64,000 nt of DNA from [Clostridium] symbiosum. Lineage in GTDB: Bacteria > Bacillota > Clostridia > Lachnospirales > Lachnospiraceae. The stretch is taken from the NCBI GenBank assembly GCA_036419695.1, contig CP143946.1, positions 3,652,001 through 3,716,000 on the forward strand. The letters run 5' to 3'. Under the pieces are notes generated by a model, which saw nothing but the letters and a program-made list of their open reading frames with translations, was not told where the DNA came from and ran no database searches. Position numbers and translations under genes: made by a program. How positions within the stretch are numbered: the first letter of the stretch is position 1; each line of letters starts with the position of its first letter. Shown one piece after another: positions 50,322 to 58,426 of the stretch.

Positions 50322-50945
50322 ATGAGAGTACCGGAACACGTTGGGATTATTCCCGACGGAAACAGAAGATGGGCCGTCGGAAACGGGCTGAAAAAGGAAG
50401 ACGGATATGAACGCGGGATTTCCCCCGGCATGTCGCTGTTCCATACCTGCCAGAAACTCGGTGTGAAAGAAATGTCCTTCTACGGTTTCACCGCGGATAA
50501 CACAAAACGCCCTTCCCTCCAGCGCCAGGCATTTACAAAGGCCTGCATTGCCGCGGTAAAGGTGCTGTCCAAAGAGGACGCCAGCCTGCTTGTGGCGGGA
50601 AATACCGAATCCGCCATGTTTCCGGAGGAACTGCTGCCCTACACGACGCGTAAGGACTTTGGAAACGGCGGTATGAAGATTAATTTTCTTGTCAATTACA
50701 GTTGGGAATGGGATCTTGGATTTAAGAAAGGAAATGTCGGCCCAAAGCTTCAGACCTCTGATATCTCCCGGATCGATCTGATTATCAGGTGGGGAGGGAG
50801 AAGACGGCTGTCCGGTTTTCTGCCGCTCCAGTCGGTTTATTCCGATTTTTATGTGGTGGATGATTACTGGCCTGATTTCACTCCGCGCCATGTGGAGGAA
50901 GCATTTGCCTGGTATGGGAAACAGGATGTGACACTGGGAGGTTAA
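50322..50945 (+). CDS. Divergent UppS-like cis-prenyltransferase
   Basis: This 207-residue member of the undecaprenyl diphosphate synthase family is short against a usual length of about 245. The catalytic start region is kept (GIIPDGNRRWA, catalytic Asp in PDGN), as is MSFYGFTADN. The substrate-binding blocks are altered: the expected NYGGR reads NYSWE, and RTSGExRLSNF reads RWGGRRRLSGF, and some 30-40 residues between are missing. Activity or product length may differ. Two starts are possible; the ATG at 50322 follows GGAGGAACTAAA, the one at 50301 follows TAGGAG. It is unlinked to cell-wall genes here. Confidence 0.65.
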   Translation: MRVPEHVGIIPDGNRRWAVGNGLKKEDGYERGISPGMSLFHTCQKLGVKEMSFYGFTADNTKRPSLQRQAFTKACIAAVKVLSKEDASLLVAGNTESAMFPEELLPYTTRKDFGNGGMKINFLVNYSWEWDLGFKKGNVGPKLQTSDISRIDLIIRWGGRRRLSGFLPLQSVYSDFYVVDDYWPDFTPRHVEEAFAWYGKQDVTLGG

Positions 50946-50980
50946 CGCGCTGCGCGTCTTTCCTCCCGTGCCTTTGACAC

Positions 50981-51814
50981 TCAAAGTTCCAGCGTCATTC
51001 CCGTCTCCACCAGACGGCATCCGGCGCCGAATGATGCTTTCATCCGGCCCATGGCTTCGATGCCGGTACAGTGGACCGGCATAAGGAGATCAAAATCTCT
51101 TTTTCCAAGCTCTTTTACCGTCTGTGCAATCCGCTCCGTGGACGCCCCGGCCAGGTGCATTCCGGCAAAAATACTGTGTATTTTCTGCCCGGGAAAAGCC
51201 TGTGAGACGTATTCCAGGCAATTTAATATCCCCGGATGGCAGCAGCCGGCAAACAGGCAGAGCCCCTTTTCCGTCTCGAATACGAGCATCTGCTCGTCGC
51301 TCATGTAATCGGGGATCTTCTCCGTCCCGTTGTCTATGAAGAACCAATCCGGCTTTTTTTCAAGCCCCGGCGTATATGGGATATCACCCATGACCGTCAC
51401 TCCTGGAGCTATCTCTTCCCGGCTTTTGGTCAGACGGATGGCGCTCCCTATCAGTTCCCGTTTCCATGGAATACCGATGATACGGTATGTTCTGTGATCG
51501 TGATTGATTGCCGTTTTGTTAAGAAACGCGCTCTCCCTGACGAAAACGGGAGGCAGCTTCTTCCCGTTCTTCTGATACTCCCTGACCAGAAATTCAAGGC
51601 CTCCGCAGTGGTCAAAATGGCCGTGGCTCAGGATAATACCCGAAAGCTCCGTAAGCGGCACGTGAAGCAGGGCCGCATTCTTCATGAACACATCCGTCTG
51701 CCCCGTATCAAAGAGCCAGCGCTTTCCCTCATGCTCAATCAGCAGGGAGAGGCCGTGTTCCGCAAGGAACCCCCGTTTCCCCGCCGTATTTTCATTTAGA
51801 ATCGATATTTTCAT
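50981..51814 (-). CDS. MBL-fold metallohydrolase
   Basis: This 277-residue protein has the metallo-beta-lactamase signature HxHxDH in LSHGHFDHCGGL, with further metal ligands in GCCHPGILN and MPVHCTG. It most resembles the MJ0936/YcbL-like subgroup related to 7,8-dihydropterin-6-methyl-4-(beta-D-ribofuranosyl)-aminobenzene-5'-phosphate synthase. The ATG at 51814 with GAGGGAAAC upstream is chosen although the frame is open to 51949. That ribosome site lies within 14 bases of the folC stop, so it is probably the third gene of the folT-folC unit. A pterin-related role is inferred. Confidence 0.78.
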   Translation of the reverse strand: MKISILNENTAGKRGFLAEHGLSLLIEHEGKRWLFDTGQTDVFMKNAALLHVPLTELSGIILSHGHFDHCGGLEFLVREYQKNGKKLPPVFVRESAFLNKTAINHDHRTYRIIGIPWKRELIGSAIRLTKSREEIAPGVTVMGDIPYTPGLEKKPDWFFIDNGTEKIPDYMSDEQMLVFETEKGLCLFAGCCHPGILNCLEYVSQAFPGQKIHSIFAGMHLAGASTERIAQTVKELGKRDFDLLMPVHCTGIEAMGRMKASFGAGCRLVETGMTLEL

Positions 51815-51827
51815 ACTGTTTCCCTCA

Positions 51828-53162
51828 TTAACGTCCGTCGATTGATTCCTGTATGGGCAGAGAACCTTCATCAAGGCCCAGCTCAGCCGCACACTGTCTG
51901 AAGGTGCGTTCCGCCTCCTCATACATATAAAGCGTTCCCAGTGCGACAAGAGGTTTTCCTGTCTTTATGCAGTCCTCCAGCGCGCAGAGCGCCGCTTCCC
52001 TGAGCGTATCGAAGGGCCTGGCCTTTTCCACACCGTGCTTTTTAAAACAGTCCGCCAGTTTTTTTGCCGGCAGGGCTCTGGGGTTATCCGGCGTAACGGT
52101 ATACACGGCTTCCGTATATGGTTTCAGCATGTCAACCATGGCATCGTATTCCTTGTCCGCCATAACTCCCATGAAGATATTGACCGTTTCACCCTTAAAA
52201 TAGGTTCGGATGCTCTCCACGGCAACCGTCATTCCCGCCATATTGTGGGCTCCGTCATAGACTGTGAGCGGATTTTTCAGCAATGTTTCAAAACGGGCCG
52301 GCCAGGATACGGCTCTCATTCCCTGCTTCACTGCCTCGGCACTGACGGAAATGCCTCTTTTTTTCATAACAGACAGGGCCGTGAGCGCTACCGCGGCATT
52401 GGACGGCTGATATAGACCGGGCAGGGAGAGCCTTACATTCTTGTATTCATTAAAATCAAAGGAGCAGCCTCCCAGATCCGTTTCCACATTCTGCAGCGCG
52501 CCGTAGTCAACCTCTGTTAACTTCGCCTTATTAAGCTTCGCCTGCTCTGCGATAACCTGCCTTGCTCCCTCTCTTGTCCCACCGAAAATAACGGGGCAGC
52601 CGGGTTTTATAACACCCGATTTTTCAAAGGCGATTTTCTCTATCGTGTCTCCCAGGAAGCCCATGTGATCCAGCTCCACATTTACAATAATTGAGACAAG
52701 CGTTTCCTTCATTGTATTCGTCGCATCGAGTCTGGCGCCCATACCGGTCTCACAGATAACGACGTCGCATTTTTTCTGGCTGAAAAACTTCATGGCTGCG
52801 GCGGACAGGATTTCAAATTCCGTCGGTTTTTCCTCCATCGTATCCGCCAAAGGACGGATAAAGCCGATGACATCCGCAAAACTCCTGTCGTCAATGGGCT
52901 TTTTGTCAAGGTGGATGCATTCATTCATCTTTCTGATATAGGGCGATGTAAAAAGCCCTGTCCTGTAGCCCGCCGCATCCAGAATGGATTCCAGCATGGC
53001 GCAGACGGAACCTTTTCCATTGGTTCCCGTCACATGGATAATTTTGAGTTCGTTCTGCGGATTGCCGAGAAGGGAAAGCAGTCTGCCTACCCTCTCCAGT
53101 CCCGGCATGGTTCCGGGAGAAGTCGATTCTTTTATATAGGTTATTGCCTCTTCATATTTCAT
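51828..53162 (-). CDS. folC: Folylpolyglutamate synthase / dihydrofolate synthase
   Basis: This 444-residue ATP-dependent ligase of the Mur family adds glutamate to folates, retaining them in the cell. The P-loop is HVTGTNGKGSVCAML, followed by the FTSPYIRKMNECI omega-loop region, ETGMGARLDATN, ELDHMGFLG and the C-terminal VYDGAHNMAGM. It starts four bases inside the folT gene (ATGA overlap), so uptake and polyglutamylation of folate are coupled under the THF riboswitch upstream. Confidence 0.93.
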   Translation of the reverse strand: MKYEEAITYIKESTSPGTMPGLERVGRLLSLLGNPQNELKIIHVTGTNGKGSVCAMLESILDAAGYRTGLFTSPYIRKMNECIHLDKKPIDDRSFADVIGFIRPLADTMEEKPTEFEILSAAAMKFFSQKKCDVVICETGMGARLDATNTMKETLVSIIVNVELDHMGFLGDTIEKIAFEKSGVIKPGCPVIFGGTREGARQVIAEQAKLNKAKLTEVDYGALQNVETDLGGCSFDFNEYKNVRLSLPGLYQPSNAAVALTALSVMKKRGISVSAEAVKQGMRAVSWPARFETLLKNPLTVYDGAHNMAGMTVAVESIRTYFKGETVNIFMGVMADKEYDAMVDMLKPYTEAVYTVTPDNPRALPAKKLADCFKKHGVEKARPFDTLREAALCALEDCIKTGKPLVALGTLYMYEEAERTFRQCAAELGLDEGSLPIQESIDGR

Positions 53163-53713
53163 CTGTCTTTCATCCTTTCAAGCTGTCTGCCAAACGCCTT
53201 GTTGCGCAGGAGAAGGTAAATAATATATCCCTCCGCACAGCCGATTACAATGTATAACGGCACTCTCAATGCGATCATCTGCAGCGGGTAGCCAAAATAA
53301 ATACGCAGGCCAATGGATTTGATGATCATCGAACCGATGACATGCGCTGCGCCCACCGATGCCGCAAGCCTGAGTTTTGGTTTGGAACGGAAGCAGTTTT
53401 TGTATACAAGTCCCGAGATAAATCCCACTGATGCCGCTCCGGCCGTGATGATCGGATTAATCGCATATCCGACCAGAAGGCAGCCAATCAGGTCGGCACA
53501 CGCTCCCACCGTAAGTCCGGCCAGGGGACCGAAAAAGATTCCCGCCATCAGCACCGTAAGGTTTTCAAAACTGATGCGGAACGGTCCGGCCGTAAATGAC
53601 AGCTGTTTGCCCAACACAATACTGAGCGCTATAAAAAGCGCCATCATGATAAGTACCTGCAGGCTCCCGAAAGAAGCCCTTGTTCCCGTTTTTGCAGTCT
53701 GTCTTGTTGACAT
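53159..53713 (-). CDS. folT: Folate ECF transporter S component
   Basis: This 184-residue membrane protein has six hydrophobic helices and ECF S-component marks (LFIALSIVLGKQLSFTAGPF then RISFENLTVLMAGIFFGPLA). The ENLTVLM stretch and location beside folC fit the folate-specific FolT subfamily; it works with the shared EcfT and EcfA proteins, which are not in the window. The start with AAAGGAGGT at about 53725 is preferred to the frame's first ATG (53779), which lies in the riboswitch expression platform. A THF-I riboswitch covers the leader. Confidence 0.9.
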   Translation of the reverse strand: MSTRQTAKTGTRASFGSLQVLIMMALFIALSIVLGKQLSFTAGPFRISFENLTVLMAGIFFGPLAGLTVGACADLIGCLLVGYAINPIITAGAASVGFISGLVYKNCFRSKPKLRLAASVGAAHVIGSMIIKSIGLRIYFGYPLQMIALRVPLYIVIGCAEGYIIYLLLRNKAFGRQLERMKDR

Positions 53714-53715
53714 AA

Positions 53716-53762
53716 AAAATAACCTCCTTTTTACCTTGCTCATATAGCAAGTAAAGAAGGCC
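53716..53762 (-). promoter_or_regulatory. Ribosome-site-sequestering hairpin
   Basis: In the folT leader CCTTCTTTAC and TTGC can pair with GCAAGG, TAAA and AAGG, burying the AAGGAGG ribosome site. This suggests translational control by the upstream riboswitch. Confidence 0.45.
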
Positions 53763-53791
53763 GCTTTCAGCGTTTCCATTCCACTGCTGTA

Positions 53792-53890
53792 TGAAGCAGG
53801 ATGCAGAATACGAACCGCAAGCCTGGGCTTTTCGCTCAGCCGGCAACTCCCCGTCCGGCCAATACTTAACGCTCGTATCCTTACTCTTCA
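53792..53890 (-). ncRNA. Tetrahydrofolate (THF-I) riboswitch
   Basis: The minus-strand leader of folT contains the THF-I core in order: GAGTA at the 5' end, GCGTTAAGT, a GGGGAGTTGCC segment, GAGCGAAAAGC, GCGGT and TGCATCCTGCTTC closing the first stem (GATACGA pairs with TCGTATT). The match is by recognised consensus elements, not by a covariance search. The predicted transcription start just upstream fits. Confidence 0.8.
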
Positions 53891-53899
53891 GATGTCCTA

Positions 53900-53928
53900 A
53901 TTATATCGCCGATTGCCGCCGCAGTCTA
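53900..53928 (-). promoter_or_regulatory. Promoter of folT-folC
   Basis: On the minus strand TAGACT (53923-53928) and TATAAT (53900-53905) are 17 bases apart; transcription would start at the riboswitch 5' end. Confidence 0.6.
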
Positions 53929-54177
53929 TTGAAAATGCACTGAATCACAGCTATTTTTCTTCATTTTGTAAAGTATTTTGTATAAATTCCGACAAAACGG
54001 GGAACTCATTTTATCTCTTCCCAATATAAAACCGAATAAAAGGCTGGAACCTGCTGCTGCCTGACTTTACCATGCCTGTCTTCTTCCATATCCTGCCGAA
54101 AAGTCCGCCTTACGCGGACAGATTCCGTGGACAATGTATTAGCTGCGCTTAAATAAAATTATATTCATCCTGCCCCA

Positions 54178-54206
54178 TTGACGGCAGAGATCCAGTTCAG
54201 TATAAT
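54178..54206 (+). promoter_or_regulatory. Promoter of guaB
   Basis: TTGACG (54178-54183) and TATAAT (54201-54206) are 17 bases apart. The 53930-54177 interval has no other feature that I can see, and no guanine riboswitch is apparent. Confidence 0.75.
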
Positions 54207-54272
54207 AATAAAAATAGGTAAAATGGAAATGAATCATACAAATAAAGTTAAGAGATAAGGAGACGAATCATT

Positions 54273-55775
54273 ATGGCAATTTACATGAACGAACCTTCCC
54301 ACACATTCGGTGAATATCTGCTGATTCCGGGATACTCATCCACGAAATGCATTCCGGCTAATGTCAGCCTGAAAACTCCTCTGGTTAAATACGCAAGGGG
54401 TGAAGAACCGGCCTTAAGCCTGAATATCCCCATGACCTCCGCTATCATGCAGTCGGTATCCGATGACAATATGGCCATCGCTCTGGCAAGAGAAGGCGGG
54501 CTTTCTTTTATTTACGGTTCCCAGTCCGTTGAGAGCCAGGCTCAGATGGTATCCCGCGTGAAGAACTACAGGGCTGGTTTTGTCAGCAGCGACTCCAACA
54601 TCACTCCCGAAAACACCCTCAAGGACATCCTGGATCTGAAAGAGCGGACAGGCCATTCCACCGTTGCCGTAACTTCCGACGGAACGGCCGGAGGCAAACT
54701 TTTAGGCATTGTGACGGGCCGTGATTACAGGGTGAGCCGTATGTCTCTCGACACAAAGGTAAGTGAATTCATGACCAACTTCGAACATCTGATCTGGGCC
54801 GATGAAACCACCACGCTGAAGGAAGCCAACGACATCATCTGGGAGCACAAGTTAAACAGCCTGCCGATCATTGACAAGGAGCAGCGCCTTGTTTCCATGG
54901 TATTCCGCAAGGATTACAACTCCCATAAGACCAATGAAAACGAACTGATCGACTCCTCCAAGCGATATCTGGTGGGCGCCGGAATCAATACAAGGGATTA
55001 TGCGGAACGCATCCCGGCTCTTCTCGAAGCGGGCGCCGACGTGCTCTGTATCGACAGTTCCGAAGGTTTCTCCGAATGGCAGAAGATCGTAATTGATTAT
55101 ATCAGAGAGAATTACGGCGACACCGTCAAGGTCGGCGCAGGCAACGTTGTAGACAGCGAAGGATTCCGTTTCCTGGCTGAGGCGGGTGCGGATTTTGTTA
55201 AAGTCGGCATCGGCGGCGGAGCCATCTGTATTACAAGGGAACAAAAAGGCATCGGACGCGGACAGGCTACCGCCCTGATCGAGGTTGCCAAGGCGCGTGA
55301 CGATTATTATAAGGAAACCGGTATCTATGTGCCGATCTGCTCGGACGGCGGCATCGTTCACGATTACCACATCACCCTGGCTCTGGCAATGGGCGCTGAC
55401 TTCCTGATGCTTGGAAGATACTTTGCCCGTTTTGACGAGAGCCCTACCAAAAAGGTGAATATCAACGGAAGCTATATGAAGGAATACTGGGGCGAGGGAA
55501 GCGCCAGAGCCAGAAACTGGCAGAGATATGACCTGGGAGGCGACGCAAAGCTCTCCTTTGAAGAGGGTGTGGACTCCTTTGTGCCTTATGCCGGAAGCCT
55601 GAAGGATAATGTAGGCCTGTCCCTGAGCAAAGTACGCTCCACCATGTGCAACTGTGGCTGCCTGACCATTCCGGAACTGCAGAAGAATGCCAAGATGACC
55701 CTGATCTCCTCCACAAGTATTGTCGAGGGCGGAGCCCATGACGTTATGCTGAAGGACAGCAGACAGATTATGTAA
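54273..55775 (+). CDS. guaB: IMP dehydrogenase
   Basis: This 500-residue enzyme oxidises IMP to XMP, the committed step of GMP synthesis. The barrel is split by a CBS pair (about residues 110-225: HSTVAVTSDG, EHKLNSLPII). The active-site loop is GGGAICITREQKGIGRGQ with catalytic Cys319, and the flap is ARNWQRYDL. Compared with common bacterial enzymes (GPGSICTTR) this loop differs, in line with a known divergent branch. AAGGAGACG precedes the ATG. Confidence 0.93.
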   Translation: MAIYMNEPSHTFGEYLLIPGYSSTKCIPANVSLKTPLVKYARGEEPALSLNIPMTSAIMQSVSDDNMAIALAREGGLSFIYGSQSVESQAQMVSRVKNYRAGFVSSDSNITPENTLKDILDLKERTGHSTVAVTSDGTAGGKLLGIVTGRDYRVSRMSLDTKVSEFMTNFEHLIWADETTTLKEANDIIWEHKLNSLPIIDKEQRLVSMVFRKDYNSHKTNENELIDSSKRYLVGAGINTRDYAERIPALLEAGADVLCIDSSEGFSEWQKIVIDYIRENYGDTVKVGAGNVVDSEGFRFLAEAGADFVKVGIGGGAICITREQKGIGRGQATALIEVAKARDDYYKETGIYVPICSDGGIVHDYHITLALAMGADFLMLGRYFARFDESPTKKVNINGSYMKEYWGEGSARARNWQRYDLGGDAKLSFEEGVDSFVPYAGSLKDNVGLSLSKVRSTMCNCGCLTIPELQKNAKMTLISSTSIVEGGAHDVMLKDSRQIM

Positions 55776-55902
55776 GCGATATAAGGTACGTTTTCGAACC
55801 TTACACCGCCTTTCAATGAATCATTTTTTACAGCCAGTCAATAGGGGCCGGTGTTTTTTTCAGATAATTCTGGGGAAAGCATTGGCCTTTTCTGAAAAAA
55901 GC

Positions 55903-56886
55903 TCAATTCACCAGACGTCCCACATCTAAAAGGCCCCAGCCCTGCTGGTTATGGGGAAGTCCCAGATCAACGGCCCGCTCGCGCAGCCTGAGTTTCACGT
56001 CTTTATTGCTCATCCAGGGATATTTTTCCAGTAAAAGGGCAATCGCCCCTGAAACCAGAGGCGTTGACATGGAAGTGCCGCTTTTGACCGTGTAGCCGTT
56101 CTGCCGGTTGGCGCAGCTTATAATACTGGAGCCGGGAGCCACAATGTCAGGCTTGCATACGCAGGCGCTGGTGGGTCCCCGGCCGGAATAGTCAATCATG
56201 CGGCTTCCCGCCACATCCACTTCTTTGTAGTCATCGGAGCAGCCTACCGTGATTACCTTACGGCTGATTCCCGGCGTCGTAATCGTATGCTGCCCCGGCC
56301 CGTTGTTGCCTGCGGCCACCACCACGATAAAACCCGCATCCCAGGCGGCATCAACCCCTTTAACAAGAGCCGAATCCTCGCTCATCCCCTTCCTGGTGAA
56401 GGAGCCTACCGATATGTTGATGATCCTGATACCAAACTCCTGTCTGTGCTTTTCAATCCATTTAAGTCCGGACAGCACATCGGAAGCAAAGCCGTTTCCT
56501 TTCTGATCAAGGACTTTCACACTGATTAGGCTGCATCCGGGCGCAACGCCCTGGTATCTTCCTTCGGAGGCCAGGCCTCCTCCTCCGATAATTCCCGAAA
56601 TGTGTGTACCGTGACCGTTGTCATCATAAGGCAGGAATCTTCTCTTCAGCATATCGTTAAATACGACAACTCTATTTTCAAAGTCCGTATGGGGAAAAAT
56701 CCCCGTATCCAGGACTGCTACACCTACGCCTTTTCCAGTCAGGCCGAGACGGTATGCCCCGTCACAATGTATCCATTTTTTTGCCTGATCCACAAAATAT
56801 GCCCAGCTTTCTTCCTTCTTTACTTTAGGATATTCCGTTAGGACGGTTTCTGGGAGTAAAGAATGCATGAAAATACACTTTTGCAT
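55903..56886 (-). CDS. Subtilisin-like serine protease (S8), intracellular type
   Basis: This 327-residue peptidase has the catalytic triad Asp60 (AVLDTGIF), His92 (GHGTHISG) and Ser272 (SGTSMSTP), and oxyanion Asn194 (AAGNNGPG). There is no signal peptide or long propeptide, so it resembles AprX-like or intracellular subtilisins. A short N-terminal extension of about 45 residues may act as an inhibitory tail. It is preceded by a bidirectional terminator separating it from the deacetylase gene, so it has its own promoter. Confidence 0.9.
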   Translation of the reverse strand: MQKCIFMHSLLPETVLTEYPKVKKEESWAYFVDQAKKWIHCDGAYRLGLTGKGVGVAVLDTGIFPHTDFENRVVVFNDMLKRRFLPYDDNGHGTHISGIIGGGGLASEGRYQGVAPGCSLISVKVLDQKGNGFASDVLSGLKWIEKHRQEFGIRIINISVGSFTRKGMSEDSALVKGVDAAWDAGFIVVVAAGNNGPGQHTITTPGISRKVITVGCSDDYKEVDVAGSRMIDYSGRGPTSACVCKPDIVAPGSSIISCANRQNGYTVKSGTSMSTPLVSGAIALLLEKYPWMSNKDVKLRLRERAVDLGLPHNQQGWGLLDVGRLVN

Positions 56887-56904
56887 GGGACGAAGGTTTC
56901 AAAA

Positions 56905-56953
56905 AGCAGCAGCACAGGCGGGAACTCAACGGTTTCCATCCTGTGCTGCTGCT
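56905..56953. terminator. Bidirectional terminator (14-bp stem)
   Basis: AGCAGCAGCACAGG and its exact complement flank a 21-base loop, with T or A runs on both outer sides. It ends the leftward deacetylase transcript; the interval 56954-57041 also holds a CTACGATGCACAGAAACGG repeat related to the insertion at 30230-30391. Confidence 0.85.
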
Positions 56954-57041
56954 TTTTATCAATTTAATTTATAACGGTTCCGTAGTACATAATTACCGCT
57001 CTACGATGCACAGAAACGGCAGTAACCACCGTTTCGCCCTG

Positions 57042-58031
57042 CTACTTGCGGAAGCTGTAGTAAACTCCCTTATTGCTGAGGCCGCCTCTGAATCTGGCCA
57101 GTTCGCTGACCGTTACCAGCTGGTACCCCCGCTCGGTGAGCGCCGGAATCAGCGCTACGGCGGCGTCACCGGAAGCCGTGTAAAGCTCATGCATCAGTAC
57201 GATATCGCCGTCCTTTACACTTCCGAGCACCGACTGGATGGTTTTTGACGCATTCTTTGTCTTCCAGTCCAGAGTATCGATGTTCCACATGATAATCGGC
57301 TGATTGATGTTGGCAAGTACCGTGTTGTTCTTGCTGCCTCCCGGAAGACGTACAAGAGCCGGAGACTCGCCCGTGACCGCGGCCACCGCCTGATTGCCGC
57401 GTTCTATCTGGCTGCGGATCTGGGCTGCGTCCAGCTTATTCAGATATTTGTGCTCATATGTATGGTTGCCGATTTCGTGGCCGTTGTCATGCATCCTCTT
57501 GATTTCTGTCTTGTAGGACGCTACGCGGTTGCCTACAACGAAAAATGTAGCCCGTCCGTTATTCTGTTCCAGACTGTCCATAATTCTGTTCCCGACCGGC
57601 GCATAAGGGCCGTCGTCAAAGGTCAGGGCCACCATCGGTTTGGTTGGATCAATATAGCGGCCTCCGCTCGCAACAAGCCCTTCCGTCGACTGGGCAGGCT
57701 GTTGTTCCGGCTGGGCGGGCTGCTGCTCCGGCTGTACCGGCTGCTGCTCGGGTTGTACCGGCTGCTGCTCCGGCTGTACTGGCTGCTGCTCCGGTTGGCC
57801 CGCCTGCTGCTCTGCCTGTCCCGCCTGCTGTTCTGCCTGTCCTGCCTGCTGTTCCTGATTCTGGGCTCCGGGGCCCGTGGCTTCATTCCTGGTACTTTCC
57901 ACTATCGTTGTATCCGACGCCGGACCGGACGGCCCGTCCGCATACGAAGCAGGCGCCGCTGCAATCATAAAGGCCGCTGCCAGAAGCATGGCCGCCATTC
58001 TTTTTCCTGTTTTTCCGTTTAACTTAATCAT
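57042..58031 (-). CDS. Secreted polysaccharide (peptidoglycan) deacetylase
   Basis: This 329-residue protein has a signal peptide (residues 1-31), then a low-complexity spacer of about 60 residues built of seven-residue units (EQQAGQA, then EQQPVQP and EQQPAQP), then a NodB-type domain with TFDDGP (metal and catalytic Asp), HEIGNHTYEHK (His metal ligands), LVRLPGG and a late VLMHELY. It would remove acetyl groups from peptidoglycan GlcNAc, giving lysozyme resistance. The spacer probably crosses part of the wall. Single gene with a terminator. Confidence 0.9.
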   Translation of the reverse strand: MIKLNGKTGKRMAAMLLAAAFMIAAAPASYADGPSGPASDTTIVESTRNEATGPGAQNQEQQAGQAEQQAGQAEQQAGQPEQQPVQPEQQPVQPEQQPVQPEQQPAQPEQQPAQSTEGLVASGGRYIDPTKPMVALTFDDGPYAPVGNRIMDSLEQNNGRATFFVVGNRVASYKTEIKRMHDNGHEIGNHTYEHKYLNKLDAAQIRSQIERGNQAVAAVTGESPALVRLPGGSKNNTVLANINQPIIMWNIDTLDWKTKNASKTIQSVLGSVKDGDIVLMHELYTASGDAAVALIPALTERGYQLVTVSELARFRGGLSNKGVYYSFRK

Positions 58032-58075
58032 TTTCCTCTCCTCAACTTAGAAAATTTTTGTTGCCAGCACCGATA

Positions 58076-58118
58076 ACAATGAAAAGCACGCTTCGCAAAC
58101 TTTTCACTGCCACTCAAT
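58076..58118. repeat. Dispersed palindromic repeat, family D copy 4
   Basis: ATGAAAAGCACGCTTCGCAA and ACTTTTCACTGCCACTCAAT match the copy at 34016-34060 closely. Confidence 0.55.
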
Positions 58119-58292
58119 AACGAAAACTGCAGAGCATGTTTTCATTATATTGCACCAATTGTACCACATGCCTTCCCTCAAAGGAACCCCGTTTTACCTG
58201 AATTGCGGTATTTCTGCTCCCTTTTTCTGCCAAACAGTGCATTATCATGAAAACCTGGGTTATCTATTAAAATTTTTAATAAATAAAGTCTA

Positions 58293-58322
58293 TTGTCCAA
58301 TCCCCCTAATATATGCTATGAT
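58293..58322 (+). promoter_or_regulatory. Promoter of PurF-like gene
   Basis: TTGTCC (58293-58298) and TATGAT (58317-58322) are 18 bases apart, about 100 bases upstream of the start codon. Confidence 0.5.
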
Positions 58323-58426
58323 GAAAATGATGTTCTTATTCTTATGAGCATGCAAAAATTTTGTATCTTCAGATATAAGATCGGGATAAAAAAATAAACT
58401 TACCAAATATTGAAAGGAAGTTAAAA

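Noticed and set aside
53714..53779. N-terminal extension of folT from the ATG at 53779
   Set aside because: It lies in the riboswitch expression platform; the strong AAGGAGG site is directly upstream of the chosen start.
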